From positions 1 through 33,206 of the forward strand of contig JAGNEZ010000063.1 in NCBI GenBank assembly GCA_018003015.1: a DNA stretch of 33,206 bases. The letters are read 5' to 3'. The notes beneath the pieces are model-generated. The model was given only the letters and a program-made list of their open reading frames with translations. It made no database searches and was not told where the DNA came from. This stretch comes from Phycisphaerae bacterium. Its GTDB lineage: Bacteria > Planctomycetota > Phycisphaerae > UBA1845 > PWPN01. Positions 33,102 to 33,206 of the stretch are shown piece by piece; within the stretch, counting starts at the first letter, position 1; each line of letters begins with the position of its first letter. Made by a program: the position numbers and the translations under genes.

Positions 33102-33206
33102 ACTCCTGTTCCGGTAATCACTTGCATGAGGAACTGGTTGTTCCAGCCCGCGATGCGGCTCTTGCACTTGATGCTATCCTTCGACGCGTGACGCTTCAGG
33201 AGGCTG
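33083..33206 (-). mobile_element. End of an ISAs1-family insertion sequence (partial)
   Basis: The sequence from CAGGGCCAGCGCACATTAA at 33083-33101 onward is unlike the permease. It begins with CAGGG, as terminal repeats of the ISAs1 family often do, and carries the 3' end of a transposase gene on the minus strand. Its other end, target duplication and inverted partner lie outside the window, so the boundary is an inference from where the permease frame is lost. Confidence 0.55.
33098..33206 (-). CDS. C-terminal fragment of an ISAs1-type (H-repeat) transposase
   Basis: The last 35 codons of a leftward gene that enters from the right edge. It ends in CKSRIAGWNNQFLMQVIT, GTGV and TAA. The K-x-R-x-A-G-W-x-x-x-F/Y-L-x-x-L/V-T pattern fits the C-termini of ISAs1-family transposases as remembered. 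The catalytic DDE residues lie beyond the window. The frame has no link with the permease frame on the other strand. Confidence 0.6.
   Translation of the reverse strand, partial: SLLKRHASKDSIKCKSRIAGWNNQFLMQVITGTGV

Overview
The window is about 33 kb of GC-rich, gene-sparse bacterial chromosome with long secreted multidomain proteins. Features that point to Planctomycetota (Phycisphaerae-like is a guess, not a measurement) are: a prepilin-type protein with a C-terminal FGDGHVE motif, a Tat-exported Gfo/Idh/MocA protein, Asp-box sialidase-like proteins, a PEP-CTERM protein, PPC-like Cys-containing beta repeats, and dockerin-like endings (D-x-D-G-D-x-D-x-x-D-F) on secreted proteins. No rRNA, tRNA or CRISPR was seen.

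Region 1 (about 560-9880) holds a leftward gene cluster read from a promoter near 8.45 kb. In order of transcription it encodes a pseudopilin, a small lipoprotein, a DapA/NanA-type aldolase, possibly a tiny ORF, a secreted Asp-box sialidase-like protein with a LamG-like domain, a Gfo/Idh/MocA oxidoreductase, and a HEAT-repeat/sodium:solute symporter fusion. It ends in a hairpin terminator at 568-584. Divergent to it is a GntR-type regulator with a LacI-like sensor domain. Sialidase, lyase, oxidoreductase and SSS symporter together suggest catabolism of a sialic-acid-like (nonulosonate) sugar or a related glycan. That reading rests on fold families only; the substrate is not proven.

Region 2 (9920-18932) is a rightward block following the regulator: a 1329-residue modular surface protein, a 248-residue PEP-CTERM protein, a second sialidase-like protein fused to adhesive modules and a dockerin, and a HemL-like class III aminotransferase. 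A roughly 200-residue LamG-like module (here called module D) occurs four times in three consecutive proteins, and a PPC-like repeat occurs seven times. This is the most distinctive feature of the locus.

Region 3 (19408-24762) has a DM13 lipoprotein, a clan-A (GH5-like) glycosidase with an N-terminal beta-sandwich, a UroD-superfamily protein and a convergent Tat-exported Gfo/Idh/MocA protein. All are common companions in planctomycete glycan-use loci.

Region 4 (25143-33206) has a 2038-residue subtilisin-like protease carrying a C-type-lectin-like domain, two cohesin-like and two dockerin-like modules. Divergent to it are a LolD/MacB-type ABC ATPase and an FtsX-type permease. The permease is cut short at about 33083 by what looks like the end of an ISAs1-family insertion sequence that runs off the window. 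Dockerins on the sialidase and the 1329-residue protein, with cohesin-like modules on the protease, raise the possibility of an extracellular multi-enzyme assembly.
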